A stretch of DNA of 64,000 bases from Haematomicrobium sanguinis DSM 21259 (GCF_000688395.1 NZ_JIAG01000009.1:1-64000), one strand, 5' to 3'; positions 34,303-45,119 are shown, counted from the stretch's first letter. Numbers and translations: made by a program. Notes: generated by a model from the sequence alone, not told the origin.

Positions 34303-37300
34303 ATGGCACTCTCAGCTCAGCCTGAATCTTCCGCCGTCATCTCCCCGTTCCACCGCTTCGCCCGCCTTCCCGAGGGCTACGGGCTGTACTCGCCGGAGAA
34401 TGAAAAAGACGCCTGCGGTCTGGCCATGATCGCGACCCTGCGCGGCGAGCCCGGGCACGATATCGTGAACCACGCACTCCACGCATTGCGCCGATTGGAA
34501 CATCGCGGAGCCGTCGGCGCGGATGAGGGCACCGGTGACGGTGCAGGTCTCCTCACGCAGGTACCCGACGAATTCTTCCGAGCCAAGACGCCATTCGATC
34601 TGCCGCGCGAGGGCCAATACATTGTGGGCACGGCCTTCTTGCCGGAGAACGCAGCCGAGCGGGACTACGCCCGCCAGGGGTTTACCGAGCTGGCAGCCGA
34701 GGAAAACCTGCAGGTTTTGGGTTGGCGTGAAGTCCCGGTGTATGACCACATGATCGGGCCGATGTCCCGGGCCTGCATGCCATTTTTCGAGCAAGCTTTC
34801 CTGGCGCCCACCGATGGGGAACAGGACACATTGGAGCTCGAGCGCCGATCGTACCGGGTGCGGAAGCGCGCGCAAAACAAGTTCGGCATTTACTTCCCCT
34901 CGCTCTCCTCGCGCACCATGGTGTACAAGGGCATGTTGACAACCGCCCAGTTGGAACCGTTTTACCCAGACCTTTCCGATCCGCTGTTCAAGACGAAGCT
35001 TGCCATCGTGCACTCTCGCTTCTCTACGAACACTTTCCCGTCCTGGCCGCTGGCGCAACCGTTCCGCAATGTGGCGCACAACGGTGAGATCAACACGGTC
35101 AAAGGCAACCGCAACTGGATGCGCGCCCGCCAATCACAATTGGCCAGCCCGCTACTGGGGGAGGACCCAGAAGAGCTGTTCCCGATCTGCACACCGGCGG
35201 CCTCCGACTCTGCCTCCTTTGACGAGGTGCTCGAGCTGCTGACCCTCTCGGGGCGATCCATCATGCACTCCATCATGATGATGATCCCGGAGGCATGGGA
35301 GAACAATGAGCAAATGGACCCGGAACGCCGGGCCTTTTACCGCTACCACTCCATGCTCATGGAGCCCTGGGACGGTCCCGCCGCGGTGTCCTTCACGGAT
35401 GGTCGTTTTGTCGGTGCGGTATTGGATCGCAACGGTTTGCGCCCGGCGCGGTACTGGGTCACCGAAGACGGACTCGTCGTGTTGGCCTCGGAAGTCGGGG
35501 TCGTTGAGGTCGCACCGGAAAAGATCGTCAAAAAGGGCCGGGTCGCCCCTGGGAAGATGTTCCTCGTCGACACCCAAGACGGCAGGCTCATTGACGATCA
35601 GGAGATCAAGGCAGAGTTGGCGTCGGCCAAGCCCTGGAAGCAGTGGGTTGCCGAAAACCAGATCGACCTTGGGGACCTGCCCGATCGCGAGCACGTCAAC
35701 CACACCTCCGCCTCGGTCAACCTGCGCCAACGCACCTTCGGGTACACCAACGAAGAGGTGCGCATGCTCATCGCACCCATGGCGCGCACCGGTGCGGAAC
35801 CGCTGGGTGCCATGGGCACCGATGCCCCGGTCGCGGTGCTGTCCGAGCGCCCGCGACTGCTCTTCGACTACTTTGTGCAGTCCTTCGCGCAAGTGACCAA
35901 CCCGCCGCTGGACGCCATCAGAGAAGAACTTGTCACCTCGATGGCGCTCTCCATTGGCCCGGACGGCAATATTTTGCAAGAAGATCAGGTCAAGACGCGG
36001 CACGTGAATTTGCCATATCCGGTCATCGACAACGATCAGCTCGCCAAAATTGCGGCCATCAGCAATGAGAACTTCGAAAAGCTCACCATCAAGGTTCGCG
36101 GCCTGTACCGGCCGGACGGCGGCGAAGCGGCGCTCCGGGCCCGCATCGCTGAGATCTGTGAGAAAGTCTCTGCGGCGGTCAACCGCGGCGTCCAGTTCAT
36201 CATCTTGTCCGACCGGGACACGAACGCCCAGTGGGCGCCCATCCCGTCCTTGTTGCTGACCAGTGCGGTGCACCACCACCTGCTCAAGAGCGCTACCCGC
36301 ACCAAAACCTCGCTGATCGTCGAATCCGGCGAGGTGCGAGAGGTGCACCATGTGGCCGCGCTCATCGGCTACGGGGCCAGCGCCGTCAATCCGTACTTGG
36401 CTATGGAAACGGTCGAGGATCTGGTGCGTAACGGCGACGTGAGCGGCGTGGACGCACCCAAGGCGGTCGCCAACCTCATGAAGGGACTTGGCAAGGGCGT
36501 CCTGAAGATCATGTCCAAGATGGGCATCTCCACGGTCGCCTCATACTGCGGCGCACAAACCTTTGAAGCCCTCGGGCTGTCTCAAGAACTCGTGGACGAA
36601 TACTTTCACGGCACACAGTCGCAACTGGGCGGTGTAGGGCTATCGGTGATCGCCGCCGAAACCGCGGCGCGACACCGCATGGCCTATCCCGAAGACGGCG
36701 CGGTGACCCCGCAGCGAGAACTGGAAACCGGCGGGGAGTATCAGTGGCGCCGAGAAGGACCCCCGCACCTGTTCAACCCGGAGACGGTATTCCGTTTGCA
36801 GCATTCGACTCGCGAACGCCGGTATGACATTTTCAAGGCGTACACCGCCGCGATCGACAACCAGGCCGAAAGCCTCATGACCTTGCGCGGACTGCTGGCC
36901 TTTAACGGTTCCCGGGAACCTATTTCGATCGACGAGGTGGAACCGGTCTCCGAGATCGTCAAGAGGTTCTCCACCGGCGCCATGAGCTACGGGTCCATTT
37001 CCCAAGAAGCGCATGAGACCCTGGCGATTGCCATGAATCGGCTGGGCGCCAAGTCCAACACCGGGGAAGGCGGCGAAGATGTTGCGCGCCTGCTGGACCC
37101 GGAGCGGCGCTCGGCCATCAAACAGGTGGCCTCGGGTCGTTTCGGTGTTACCAGCATGTACTTGACTCATGCCGACGACATCCAAATCAAGATGGCACAG
37201 GGCGCCAAACCGGGGGAGGGTGGCCAGCTCATGGCCCAAAAGGTGTACCCGTGGGTCGCCAGAACCCGGCACTCCACCCCGGGAGTGGGTCTCATTTCGC

Positions 37301-38892
37301 CGCCGCCGCACCACGATATTTACTCGATCGAGGATCTTGCTCAGCTCATTTATGATCTCAAGCGGGCAAACCCCTCGGCCCGTGTGCACGTGAAACTGGT
37401 CTCCGAAGTGGGTGTGGGCACGGTGGCGAGCGGCGTGACCAAGGCGCGTGCCGACGTCGTACTTATCTCCGGCCATGACGGAGGCACCGGAGCCAGCCCC
37501 ATGAATTCCCTCAAGCACGCCGGTGCGCCCTGGGAAATCGGGCTGGCCGAGGCGCAGCAAACGCTGATGCTCAACGGGTTGCGCGATCGCGTGGTCGTCC
37601 AGGTCGACGGGCAAATGAAGACCGGCCGCGATGTGGTGATAGCGGCGCTGCTCGGCGCGGAGGAATATGGTTTCGCCACCGCCCCGCTGGTAGTGTCCGG
37701 GTGCATCATGATGCGTGTGTGCCACTTGGACACCTGTCCGGTCGGTGTGGCAACGCAAAACCCGGAATTGCGTCAGCGCTTTAGCGGCAAACCCGAATTT
37801 GTGGTGAACTTCTTCGAGTTCATCGCCGAGGAGGTGCGCGAACACCTGGCGGCGCTGGGTTTCCGCAGCTTGGATGAGGCGATCGGCCACCGCGAAGTGC
37901 TGGATGTGGAGCGGGCGATCGCCCACTGGAAGGCGGATGGGCTGAACCTGGAACCCATTTTGCGCGGCGAGGAGTTCGATCCCGAGGCGCCGGTCAAAAA
38001 CCAGGTGGGGCAAAACCATGACCTGGATAAGCACTTTGACGTACCGCTGATTGAACTCAGTGCGGAAGCGCTTGAGGCGCGGGCGCCAGTGCGCATTGCC
38101 ATGGATGTGGTCAACACCGACCGCGCCGTCGGAACCATGCTCGGGCACGAGGTGACCCGCCGGTTTGGCGCCGACCCGTTGCCGGCCGGGACGATTGATA
38201 TCACGCTGACCGGTCAAGCGGGGCAATCCCTGGGCGCCTTCTTACCCCAAGGCATCACCCTGCGGCTCTTTGGCGACGCGAACGACTATGTGGGCAAGGG
38301 CCTTTCCGGCGGCCATATTTCGGTGCGGCCGCAACGCGAGAACCACTTCCCGGCCGAATCCTCGGTGATCGCCGGGAACGTGATCGGCTACGGTGCCACA
38401 AGCGGAGAAATGTTCCTGCGCGGGGTGGTCGGGGAACGGTTCCTTGTCCGCAACTCCGGCGCCACGGCCGTGGTCGAGGGTATTGGCGATCACGGTTGCG
38501 AATACATGACCGGCGGCCAGGCACTCATCCTGGGCCGGACCGGCCGGAATTTCGGTGCGGGCATGTCCGGAGGCACCGCCTATGTGCTCGACCTGAAAAC
38601 CGATCGCATCAACAAAGAAGCCCTGGCCAATGGCGAACTTCTGCTGCAGGAACTGGACGGCGAAGACGTTGATATTCTCAGCGCGCTCTTGACCAAACAC
38701 GTGGAAGAAACCCAGTCGCCGGTGGCCCAAGCGCTTTTGACGGACTGGGCGAGCGCGCAACGCCGGTTCACCAAGGTGCTGCCGCGCAACTACGCCACCG
38801 TTCTGGATGTCCGCCAGGAAGCCGAACTGGAAGGACTTGATCCCGATGGCGAAGAAGTATGGAATCGAATTTTGGAGGTGACAGGTGGCTGA
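34303..38892 (+). CDS. gltB: Glutamate synthase (NADPH) large subunit
   Basis: A 1529-aa enzyme. After a ~37-residue propeptide, C38 ([14 protein letters not shown]) becomes the N-terminal nucleophile of the class II glutaminase domain. A central domain, an FMN-binding synthase domain ([58 protein letters not shown]), a 3Fe-4S cluster loop [20 protein letters not shown] and the C-terminal GXGXG beta-helix follow. It makes two glutamates from glutamine and 2-oxoglutarate. It overlaps gltD by 8 nt. Confidence 0.97.
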   Translation: MALSAQPESSAVISPFHRFARLPEGYGLYSPENEKDACGLAMIATLRGEPGHDIVNHALHALRRLEHRGAVGADEGTGDGAGLLTQVPDEFFRAKTPFDLPREGQYIVGTAFLPENAAERDYARQGFTELAAEENLQVLGWREVPVYDHMIGPMSRACMPFFEQAFLAPTDGEQDTLELERRSYRVRKRAQNKFGIYFPSLSSRTMVYKGMLTTAQLEPFYPDLSDPLFKTKLAIVHSRFSTNTFPSWPLAQPFRNVAHNGEINTVKGNRNWMRARQSQLASPLLGEDPEELFPICTPAASDSASFDEVLELLTLSGRSIMHSIMMMIPEAWENNEQMDPERRAFYRYHSMLMEPWDGPAAVSFTDGRFVGAVLDRNGLRPARYWVTEDGLVVLASEVGVVEVAPEKIVKKGRVAPGKMFLVDTQDGRLIDDQEIKAELASAKPWKQWVAENQIDLGDLPDREHVNHTSASVNLRQRTFGYTNEEVRMLIAPMARTGAEPLGAMGTDAPVAVLSERPRLLFDYFVQSFAQVTNPPLDAIREELVTSMALSIGPDGNILQEDQVKTRHVNLPYPVIDNDQLAKIAAISNENFEKLTIKVRGLYRPDGGEAALRARIAEICEKVSAAVNRGVQFIILSDRDTNAQWAPIPSLLLTSAVHHHLLKSATRTKTSLIVESGEVREVHHVAALIGYGASAVNPYLAMETVEDLVRNGDVSGVDAPKAVANLMKGLGKGVLKIMSKMGISTVASYCGAQTFEALGLSQELVDEYFHGTQSQLGGVGLSVIAAETAARHRMAYPEDGAVTPQRELETGGEYQWRREGPPHLFNPETVFRLQHSTRERRYDIFKAYTAAIDNQAESLMTLRGLLAFNGSREPISIDEVEPVSEIVKRFSTGAMSYGSISQEAHETLAIAMNRLGAKSNTGEGGEDVARLLDPERRSAIKQVASGRFGVTSMYLTHADDIQIKMAQGAKPGEGGQLMAQKVYPWVARTRHSTPGVGLISPPPHHDIYSIEDLAQLIYDLKRANPSARVHVKLVSEVGVGTVASGVTKARADVVLISGHDGGTGASPMNSLKHAGAPWEIGLAEAQQTLMLNGLRDRVVVQVDGQMKTGRDVVIAALLGAEEYGFATAPLVVSGCIMMRVCHLDTCPVGVATQNPELRQRFSGKPEFVVNFFEFIAEEVREHLAALGFRSLDEAIGHREVLDVERAIAHWKADGLNLEPILRGEEFDPEAPVKNQVGQNHDLDKHFDVPLIELSAEALEARAPVRIAMDVVNTDRAVGTMLGHEVTRRFGADPLPAGTIDITLTGQAGQSLGAFLPQGITLRLFGDANDYVGKGLSGGHISVRPQRENHFPAESSVIAGNVIGYGATSGEMFLRGVVGERFLVRNSGATAVVEGIGDHGCEYMTGGQALILGRTGRNFGAGMSGGTAYVLDLKTDRINKEALANGELLLQELDGEDVDILSALLTKHVEETQSPVAQALLTDWASAQRRFTKVLPRNYATVLDVRQEAELEGLDPDGEEVWNRILEVTGG

Positions 38893-40342
38893 TCCCAAAG
38901 GATTTTTGAAAGTACGTGAACGGGTGACGCAACCGCGCCGCCCTGTCCCGGTGCGCATCATGGACTGGAAAGAAGTGTATGAGGCGCAGGAGGCCGGAAC
39001 GCTCAAGTCGCAAGCGGGCCGGTGCATGGATTGCGGTATACCGTTCTGCCATCAGGGTTGCCCGCTCGGCAACCTCATTCCCGAATGGAATGATCTGACC
39101 TGGCGCGGCCAAGGACGCGAGGCGATCGAGCGGTTACACGCCACCAATAACTTTCCCGAATTCACCGGGAGGCTTTGCCCGGCACCGTGCGAAAGTTCGT
39201 GCGTTTTGGGCATCAACCAACCGGCCGTGACCATTAAGCAAATTGAGGTCTCCATCATCGATGAGGCCTTCGATAATGGTTGGGTTGAACCGCAGGCGCC
39301 GGTGCGGCACACCGATAAGACCATTGCGGTTGTGGGTTCGGGGCCCGCCGGACTCGCGGTTGCCCAACAACTTACGCGCGCCGGTCACACGGTTGCGGTC
39401 TTTGAACGCGATGACAAGGTCGGCGGATTGCTGCGCTACGGCATCCCGGACTTCAAGATGGAGAAGTCCCAGCTTGAGCGCCGTTTAGAGCAAATGCGTC
39501 AGGAGGGGACCAGGTTCCGGACCGGCGTGAATATCGGTCAGGACATCAGTTGGGCCCAGTTGCGGCGCGGTTTCGACGCCGTGGTGGTTGCTACCGGCGC
39601 CACAGTGCCCCGCGACCTGCCCATCCCTGGCCGCGACCTGGACGGTGTGCACTTCGCCATGGATTACCTGGTGCAATCGAACCGGGCGGTTGCCGGGGAA
39701 GAGGTGCCAGATCAAATCCTGGGGACCGATAAGCACGTGGTGATCCTGGGTGGCGGCGACACCGGGGCCGACTGCATCGGCACGGCGCACCGACACCGTG
39801 CGGCATCGGTGACCACCTTGGCGATCGGCAAGCAGCCGCCGAGCGAACGCCCCGGCCACCAGCCGTGGCCCATGTTCCCGACGCTCTTCGAGGTGGCCAG
39901 CGCCCATGAGGAGGGCGGGGAGCGCACCTACCTGGCCTCTACCGTGGAGTTCATCGGCGAGAACGGTAGAGTCACCGGCCTCAAGGTCGCCGAAACGGAA
40001 TACCGCGACGGCACGCGCGTGCCCAAGGAGGGCACCGAACGCATCATCCCGGCAGACCTCGTGTTGCTCGCCCTCGGATTCACCGGCCCAGAAGAAAGCG
40101 GCATGCGCGAACAGGTCAATGCCGCATTCGATGCTCGTGGCAACCTGGAGCGGGACCGGGACTACATGAGCGCGACGCCCGGAGTTTTCGTCGCCGGAGA
40201 CGCCGGACGCGGCCAATCGTTGATTGTCTGGGCCATTGCCGAAGGGCGGGCCTGCGCGGCCGCTGTCGATCAGTGGCTCATGGGCTCAACCACGCTCCCC
40301 GCACCGGTCGCGCCCACCGACCGGGCCATCGAGGTGCTGTAG
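38885..40342 (+). CDS. gltD: Glutamate synthase small subunit
   Basis: A 485-aa NADPH-oxidising subunit supplying electrons to GltB. The N-terminal cysteine-rich region [17 protein letters not shown] and [13 protein letters not shown] binds two 4Fe-4S clusters. The FAD loop is [15 protein letters not shown], the NADPH loop [17 protein letters not shown], and [20 protein letters not shown] closes the FAD site. The GTG start lies within the end of gltB. Confidence 0.96.
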   Translation: MADPKGFLKVRERVTQPRRPVPVRIMDWKEVYEAQEAGTLKSQAGRCMDCGIPFCHQGCPLGNLIPEWNDLTWRGQGREAIERLHATNNFPEFTGRLCPAPCESSCVLGINQPAVTIKQIEVSIIDEAFDNGWVEPQAPVRHTDKTIAVVGSGPAGLAVAQQLTRAGHTVAVFERDDKVGGLLRYGIPDFKMEKSQLERRLEQMRQEGTRFRTGVNIGQDISWAQLRRGFDAVVVATGATVPRDLPIPGRDLDGVHFAMDYLVQSNRAVAGEEVPDQILGTDKHVVILGGGDTGADCIGTAHRHRAASVTTLAIGKQPPSERPGHQPWPMFPTLFEVASAHEEGGERTYLASTVEFIGENGRVTGLKVAETEYRDGTRVPKEGTERIIPADLVLLALGFTGPEESGMREQVNAAFDARGNLERDRDYMSATPGVFVAGDAGRGQSLIVWAIAEGRACAAAVDQWLMGSTTLPAPVAPTDRAIEVL

Positions 40343-40453
40343 CGCTTGAGCGATGCCCTCGGACGTGAAAATCGGTAGGGTTAGACGTGAGCGTCAGGGC
40401 GATGGAGCCCTACAGATTTGAGAAGTGTTCAATTCCAAGGAAAGTAAGGGTAG

Positions 40454-41965
40454 ATGAGACGCGCAAAAATCGTGGCGACCTTCGGGCCGGCCATCGCCAG
40501 CTATGAAAACACCGTGGCCGTGATCCGGGCCGGTGTCAACGTGGCTCGCATGAACATGAGTCACGGCGACCACTCGGTGCACCAGCAAACCTATGAAAAC
40601 GTGCGCCGCGCCGCCGATGAACTCGGCACCGAAGTGGGCATCTTCGCCGATCTGCAAGGACCCAAGATCCGTCTGGGCCGCTTCGAAAACGGCCCGTACG
40701 CTCTGGCGAACGGTGACATCTTCACTATCACCACCGATGACATCCTCGGCAACGAGAAGATCAGCTCGACCACCTTCAAGGGCCTGCCCCAGGACGTTGC
40801 GGTAGGGGACACCCTGCTCATCGATGATGGCAAAGTGGTTCTTCGGGCCATCGAGGTCAACGAGAACATCGTCGTGACCGAGGTGGTTGTCGGCGGACCC
40901 ATCTCGAACAACAAGGGCATTAACCTTCCCGGTGTCGCCGTGAACGTCCCTGCGCTGAGCGAAAAGGACGAGGAAGACCTCCGCTGGGCCCTGCGCATCG
41001 GCGTGGATATGGTGGCGCTCTCGTTTGTGCGCAGCGCCGATGACATTACCCGCGTCCACGAAATCATGGACGAGGAGGGCCGCCGCGCCCCGGTCATCGC
41101 CAAAGTCGAAAAGCCGCAAGCGGTGGAGAACCTCGCCGAAATCATCGACGCGTTTGACGCCATCATGGTGGCACGCGGCGATCTTGGGGTGGAGCTTCCG
41201 CTCGAGGAAGTGCCGGTGGTGCAAAAGCGCGCCATCGAACTCGCCCGCCGCTGGGCCAAGCCGGTGATTGTGGCCACCCAGGTTCTCGAGTCCATGATTG
41301 AAAACCCGCGCCCGACCCGCGCCGAAGCATCCGATTGCGCCAATGCGGTCCTGGACGGCGCCGATGCCGTCATGCTCTCCGGCGAAACCAGCGTCGGCAA
41401 GTACCCGATCGTCACGGTGGAAACCATGGCCAAGATTATCGAGTCCACCGAGGAGCACGGTCTGGACCGCGTACCGCCGCTCGGTTCGCAGCCCAAGACC
41501 CGCGGTGGGGCGATCACCCGCGCCGCGGTGGTGATCGCGGATCAGCTGGATGCCAAATACATTTGCACCTTCACGCAGTCCGGGGATTCGGCACGCCGCC
41601 TGGCCCGTCTGCGCCCGCTCAAGCCGGTCTTCGCGTTCACCCCGGTGGTCGCTACCCGCAACTGTCTCACCCTGCTCTGGGGTGTCCAACCCCGCTTGGT
41701 GGAGACCGTGACCCACACGGACGAGATGACCAAGCAGGTGGATAAGTACCTGCTCGAGAACGATCTCGCCCAGGTGGATGACATGGTGGTCATTGCAGCC
41801 GGATCGCCTCCGGGCCAAGCCGGTTCCACCAACCTGTTGAAGGCCCACCTGGTGGGTGACGTTGCCGACGCCGGCGAACTCGTTGACGGGCACGTGACCG
41901 AACGCAAGCGCGAAAAGGTTGGTCCGTGGCCGCTCAAGACGAAGATCAAGGTCAAGCCGATCTAA
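40454..41965 (+). CDS. pyk: Pyruvate kinase
   Basis: A 503-aa glycolytic enzyme converting PEP and ADP to pyruvate and ATP. It begins RRAKIVATFGPAIASYE; NVARMNMSHGDHSVHQ, IFADLQGPKIRLGRF, the metal-site IMVARGDLGVELPLEEVP and the lid-domain ATQVLESMIENPRPTRAEASD are intact. The C-terminal regulatory domain is complete. AAGGAAAGTAAGGG precedes the ATG. The 3' flank holds three palindromic repeats in a row. Confidence 0.96.
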   Translation: MRRAKIVATFGPAIASYENTVAVIRAGVNVARMNMSHGDHSVHQQTYENVRRAADELGTEVGIFADLQGPKIRLGRFENGPYALANGDIFTITTDDILGNEKISSTTFKGLPQDVAVGDTLLIDDGKVVLRAIEVNENIVVTEVVVGGPISNNKGINLPGVAVNVPALSEKDEEDLRWALRIGVDMVALSFVRSADDITRVHEIMDEEGRRAPVIAKVEKPQAVENLAEIIDAFDAIMVARGDLGVELPLEEVPVVQKRAIELARRWAKPVIVATQVLESMIENPRPTRAEASDCANAVLDGADAVMLSGETSVGKYPIVTVETMAKIIESTEEHGLDRVPPLGSQPKTRGGAITRAAVVIADQLDAKYICTFTQSGDSARRLARLRPLKPVFAFTPVVATRNCLTLLWGVQPRLVETVTHTDEMTKQVDKYLLENDLAQVDDMVVIAAGSPPGQAGSTNLLKAHLVGDVADAGELVDGHVTERKREKVGPWPLKTKIKVKPI

Positions 41966-41974
41966 CCCCTCCCG

Positions 41975-42034
41975 TCTATGTAGCGCGACACGCCGAGGAA
42001 GATCCGTTTTCCTCGGCGTGTCGCGCTACATAGA
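41975..42034. repeat. Family C palindromic repeat, copy 2 (perfect arms)
   Basis: The arms begin TCTATGTAGCGCGACACG and are perfectly complementary over 26 bp around an 8-nt loop, then end ..GCTACATAGA. It follows the pyk stop by 10 bp and would form a very stable hairpin. Confidence 0.9.
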
Positions 42035-42057
42035 TGAGTGGATGGGGGAATTCTGAA

Positions 42058-42118
42058 CTCCCACTGAAGCACGACGGCGGTGCCTTGCCTTAAGTAGGTG
42101 AGTCACCGCCGTCGTTCC
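42058..42118. repeat. Family D palindromic repeat, copy 1
   Basis: cactgaagcacgacggcggtg, then a ccttgccttaag core, ends with caccgccgtcgt. The outer arms acgacggcggtg/caccgccgtcgt are perfect; the leading ccactgaagc is shared with the copy at 49211. Confidence 0.85.
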
Positions 42119-42157
42119 TTGCCAGAGCGCAACCGGGCACCTTGGTGCCCGCCGCCA

Positions 42158-42222
42158 CTCATCTATGTAGCGCCAATTACCGGAAATACGCGAAAAACGC
42201 GTATTTCGCGCTACATAGACGG
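42158..42222. repeat. Family C palindromic repeat, copy 3
   Basis: TCTATGTAGCG and CGCTACATAGA form the outer arms; the inner AAATACGCG/CGCGTATTT stem surrounds an A5 loop. The outer arms are identical to copy 2; the interior is different. Confidence 0.85.
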
Positions 42223-42226
42223 GAAA

Positions 42227-42811
42227 CTAGGCGGGGTATTGGCCGCGCTTGACCAGCGGCTTGGGCAGGCGCAAGCGCCGAATTTGGATCGAGCGGGTAA
42301 TGGCGTACATCGTGTCGCCGCGCTCCAGGCCGCCGAACTTGGCGGTGAGTCGTTTTTTGAGTTGAAACCGCAACCAGATGGCGTCTAGAACGATCAGACC
42401 GAAGATCACAAAGAACCCGAAAAACGAGATAATCCGGGTTTCCAGCGTGTTGAAGAAGCTGAGCAGTACCACCAACAACGCGGCGTACATGAAAAATTCG
42501 CCAACCGAGGTGCGGGCGTCGACAAAGTCGCGAATGTACCGGCGGCGGTCGCCGCGATCGCGGACGGGGAGGTATTTTTCTTCACCGGTGTTCAGCGCCT
42601 GCCGTACCTTGGCGCGCTGCTCCATCACGGCTTGCTTCTCCGCCTGGCGGGCAGCCTTGCGGTCATTGGGAACCAGCGGACGCTTGCGGGCCGCCTCCTG
42701 ATCCTTGCGCTTGGGCGTGGGAGCGCCCTTGCCCGGCTTCGGGGATGAGTCCTCCGGCGTCTCTTCGGGCAGCGCCTCTACCTGATCAGAATTCTTATTG
42801 CGTCCAAACAC
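42227..42811 (-). CDS. DUF3043 family membrane protein
   Basis: A 194-aa protein. The first ~100 residues are hydrophilic and charged (KPGKGAPTPKRKDQEAARKR, then ARQAEKQAVMEQRAKVRQAL), with the family motif EEKYLPVRDRGDRRRYIRDFVDARTS in part. Two transmembrane helices (about 112-132 and 137-157) and a basic tail follow. GTG 42811 is supported by TATCCT six nt upstream; the longer frame lacks conserved sequence. The function of this actinobacterial family is unknown. Divergent from the M20 dipeptidase. Confidence 0.85.
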   Translation of the reverse strand: MFGRNKNSDQVEALPEETPEDSSPKPGKGAPTPKRKDQEAARKRPLVPNDRKAARQAEKQAVMEQRAKVRQALNTGEEKYLPVRDRGDRRRYIRDFVDARTSVGEFFMYAALLVVLLSFFNTLETRIISFFGFFVIFGLIVLDAIWLRFQLKKRLTAKFGGLERGDTMYAITRSIQIRRLRLPKPLVKRGQYPA

Positions 42812-42817
42812 CAGACA

Positions 42818-42823
42818 AGGATA
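42818..42823 (-). promoter_or_regulatory. -10 hexamer of the DUF3043 gene, leaderless start
   Basis: TATCCT on the minus strand ends 6 nt before GTG 42811. Confidence 0.45.
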
Positions 42824-42932
42824 CCGAAATTCTGCGGCCCCCGTGCACTCTCGCGCCGCGCCTTGGTCTCGGTGTCGCACTGCGGGGAGTGCTGCCGGGA
42901 GTGCTCCAATTGGGAGTGTCATGCCGTTGGGA

Positions 42933-42938
42933 TAGTCT
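42933..42938 (+). promoter_or_regulatory. -10 hexamer of the M20 dipeptidase gene, leaderless start
   Basis: TAGTCT ends 7 nt before ATG 42946. No Shine-Dalgarno is present. Confidence 0.45.
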
Positions 42939-42945
42939 TCACACT

Positions 42946-44394
42946 ATGTCTGAGAACACACCTGCCGCTTCGCCCGCCGCCAGCAACCTCGAGGGTCTGG
43001 TTCCCGCTTTCACCCGCGCCGCCGAGGAGGTTTTCCCGAACGCCGTCAAGGACCTGAAGGAGCTGGTAGCCATCCCGTCCATAGCCTGGGAGGGAATGGA
43101 CCCCGCGCAGCTTCAGGCCAGCGCGCAAGCCGTCGCTGCGCTTGTCGCGCCGCTCGGGTTTGATGACGTTCAAATACTTTCCGCGCCGATTGACCCGGCC
43201 AATGCCGATGGCAAGCAAGGCGCCCCGGCCGTGGTGGCGCGAAAGCAATCAGCCGAAGGCAAGCCAACCGTCCTCTTGTACGCGCACCATGATGTGCAAC
43301 CGGTAGGCGAACAGTCGCTGTGGGACACCGCGCCATTTGAGGCCACCGAAATCGGTGAGCGGCTTTACGGCCGCGGCACCGCGGATGATAAGGCCGGGAT
43401 TATCGCTCACCTGAGCGCGATCAAGATCGCCCAAGACATCTTGGGAGAGGACTTTGGGCTCGGCATCACGCTCTTCTTCGAGGGGGAAGAGGAGGCCGGT
43501 TCTCCGTCCTTCCGCTCGTTCTTGGAGAAATACCGCAAGGAACTGGAAGCGGATGTCATTCTCGTTGCCGACTCGGGCAACTGGAAGATCGGGGTCCCGG
43601 CACTGACCACCAGCTTGCGCGGGCTCGTGGACGGGTACGTTGACGTTCAGGTTCTGGATCACGCTATCCATTCCGGCATGTTCGGCGGCCCTGTGCTGGA
43701 TTCGCTCACCCTTGCGGCACGCCTGATCGCGACCTTCCACGATGAGGCGGGAAACGTCGCCGTCGAGGGGCTAGTCAGCGCGGAAGAATCGCCGCTGGAA
43801 TACCCGGAGGCGGATCTCCGCAAGGACGCCTCCGTCTTGGAGGGCGTAGAACTGGCAGGGGAGGGGACTCTGTCTTCCCGACTCTGGAGCAAGCCGGCGC
43901 TCTCGGTGATCGGGATGGACGCTACCGCAACGCCGGTCGCCTCCAACACCATCTCCCCGCGCACCCGCTTCAAAGTCTCGCTCCGTTTAGCCCCGGGACA
44001 GGAACCGCAGGCCGCCATGGATGCTCTCGCCGCGCATGTGAGCAAGAACGCCCCATTCGGCGCAAAGGTCACGTTCACTCCGGGGGAGCAGGGCACCGCG
44101 TTTGTCACCGACACCGATGCCCCCGCGGCGCAGTCTGCGCTCTGGGCGCTCAGCCAAGCCTGGGGCACCGACGCGGTCACCACCGGGATCGGCGGCTCCA
44201 TCCCGTTCATCGCCGATCTGGTGGAAATCTACCCGAACGCGCAGATTCTCATCACCGGCGTCGAGGACCCAGACAGCCGCGCCCACAGCGCCAACGAGTC
44301 GCTGCACCTCGGCGAATTCGTCAAGGTCATCGCGGCAGAAGGGCTCATGCTCGCCTCACTCAACGCCACCGATAAAGCGACGCTCACCGCCTAA
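42946..44394 (+). CDS. M20-family metallopeptidase (dipeptidase)
   Basis: A 482-aa di-zinc peptidase of the ArgE/DapE/CPG2 group. Metal ligands and catalytic residues lie in LLYAHHDVQPVGE (His and the following Asp), LYGRGTADDKAG (bridging Asp) and FFEGEEEAGSPSF (catalytic Glu with metal Glu); VADSGNWKIGVPALTTSLRG and GGSIPFI are also typical. A dimerisation domain is inserted in the middle. It probably cleaves dipeptides or N-acylated amino acids in the cytoplasm; the exact substrate is unknown. ATG 42946 fits the family start; the longer frame overlaps DUF3043 antisense. Confidence 0.9.
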   Translation: MSENTPAASPAASNLEGLVPAFTRAAEEVFPNAVKDLKELVAIPSIAWEGMDPAQLQASAQAVAALVAPLGFDDVQILSAPIDPANADGKQGAPAVVARKQSAEGKPTVLLYAHHDVQPVGEQSLWDTAPFEATEIGERLYGRGTADDKAGIIAHLSAIKIAQDILGEDFGLGITLFFEGEEEAGSPSFRSFLEKYRKELEADVILVADSGNWKIGVPALTTSLRGLVDGYVDVQVLDHAIHSGMFGGPVLDSLTLAARLIATFHDEAGNVAVEGLVSAEESPLEYPEADLRKDASVLEGVELAGEGTLSSRLWSKPALSVIGMDATATPVASNTISPRTRFKVSLRLAPGQEPQAAMDALAAHVSKNAPFGAKVTFTPGEQGTAFVTDTDAPAAQSALWALSQAWGTDAVTTGIGGSIPFIADLVEIYPNAQILITGVEDPDSRAHSANESLHLGEFVKVIAAEGLMLASLNATDKATLTA

Positions 44395-44482
44395 GCCGGC
44401 ACAAAACCGGTACCGGCGTTCGCTGGCAGGGAATGTCTCGCAGTTCACTCTCGTTGCCTTGAATGAGCACGTAGAATAACTA

Positions 44483-44524
44483 GTGCGCGTGTTGTCCGGC
44501 TCGCCGGCTGGATGACAGGCGCAC
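44483..44524 (+). other. Structured leader hairpin before erpA
   Basis: GTGCGC/GCGCAC, then TGT/ACA, then an inner CCGGC/GCCGG helix form a stacked stem-loop just after a TAGAAT hexamer at 44472-44477. It may be a 5' untranslated stem of erpA; a regulatory role is only a guess. Confidence 0.35.
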
Positions 44525-44551
44525 GATCACCCGAAGAGAACGGAAACCACC

Positions 44552-44929
44552 ATGTCAACCGAGACTCGCGAAAGCGCAGCCCCCGTCACGGACGAGCTTC
44601 CCACCCATGAAATCGACTTGACCGACAACGCCGCTGGCAAGGTGCGTAGCCTGCTCGAGCAAGAGGGCCGCACCGATCTGCGTCTGCGCGTCGCCGTACA
44701 ACCCGGCGGTTGCTCCGGTCTGATCTACCAGCTCTACTTTGACGAGCGCATGCTCGACGGCGATGCCGTCCGCGACTTCGACGGCGTGGAAGTCATCGTC
44801 GACAAGATGAGCGTCCCCTACTTGGCCGGCGCCACCATTGACTTTGAAGACACGATTCAGAAGCAAGGTTTCACGATCGATAACCCGAACGCCCAAGGTT
44901 CGTGCGCTTGCGGTGACTCGTTCCATTAA
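44552..44929 (+). CDS. erpA: Iron-sulfur cluster insertion protein (ErpA/IscA/HesB family)
   Basis: A 125-aa A-type carrier that hands Fe-S clusters to apo-proteins. The three cluster cysteines lie in QPGGCSGLIYQLYF and GSCACGDSFH. The N-terminal ~20 residues are an acidic extension. It could serve the Rieske protein QcrA or glutamate synthase encoded nearby. The ATG follows GAACGGAAACC. The stop TAA is inside a half copy of repeat family D. Confidence 0.9.
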   Translation: MSTETRESAAPVTDELPTHEIDLTDNAAGKVRSLLEQEGRTDLRLRVAVQPGGCSGLIYQLYFDERMLDGDAVRDFDGVEVIVDKMSVPYLAGATIDFEDTIQKQGFTIDNPNAQGSCACGDSFH

Positions 44930-44951
44930 GGCGAGCATCGCCGTCGTTCTT
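44926..44951. repeat. Family D half repeat at the erpA stop
   Basis: attaaggcgagcatcgccgtcgtt matches the right half of family D (compare 54998-55025). It contains the erpA stop codon. Confidence 0.45.
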
Positions 44952-44965
44952 TGAAGGACGGTACA

Positions 44966-45006
44966 ACGCGTGAGGTCCCCACATTTGCTGGGGGCCTCAC
45001 GCGTTT
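44966..45006 (+). terminator. Rho-independent terminator after erpA
   Basis: ACGCGTGAGG-t-CCCC pairs with GGGG-g-CCTCACGCGT around ACATTTGCT, followed by TT. Confidence 0.75.
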
Positions 45007-45066
45007 AAGAGGGCAAAACCCGTCCAGTTAGGCAGACCTGGGCGGAAGCAGAGCGTTAGGATGAGT

Positions 45067-45119
45067 AGTGTCGATCACGGAAGATCATCAAATATGTTCT
45101 ACGCTAGGTAGAAGACACT
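45067..45119. promoter_or_regulatory. Nested inverted repeats in the ctaC promoter region
   Basis: The inner repeat TTCTAC-gctag-GTAGAA (45097-45113) lies within an outer AGTGTC (45067) / GACACT (45119) pair. It lies about 35 bp before a TACTTT -10 candidate at 45152. It could be a redox- or heme-responsive operator of the oxidase operon. Confidence 0.4.

Noticed and set aside
36640-38226. Open frame of 528 codons antisense to gltB
   Set aside because: The gltB frame there carries the FMN and 3Fe-4S motifs; the antisense frame has the composition of a codon-bias shadow.
40394-41893. Open frame of 499 codons antisense to pyk
   Set aside because: Pyruvate kinase motifs cover the entire region on the plus strand.
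42745-42945. N-terminal extension of the M20 dipeptidase
   Set aside because: It overlaps DUF3043 on the other strand and lacks family sequence; the family start is at 42946.
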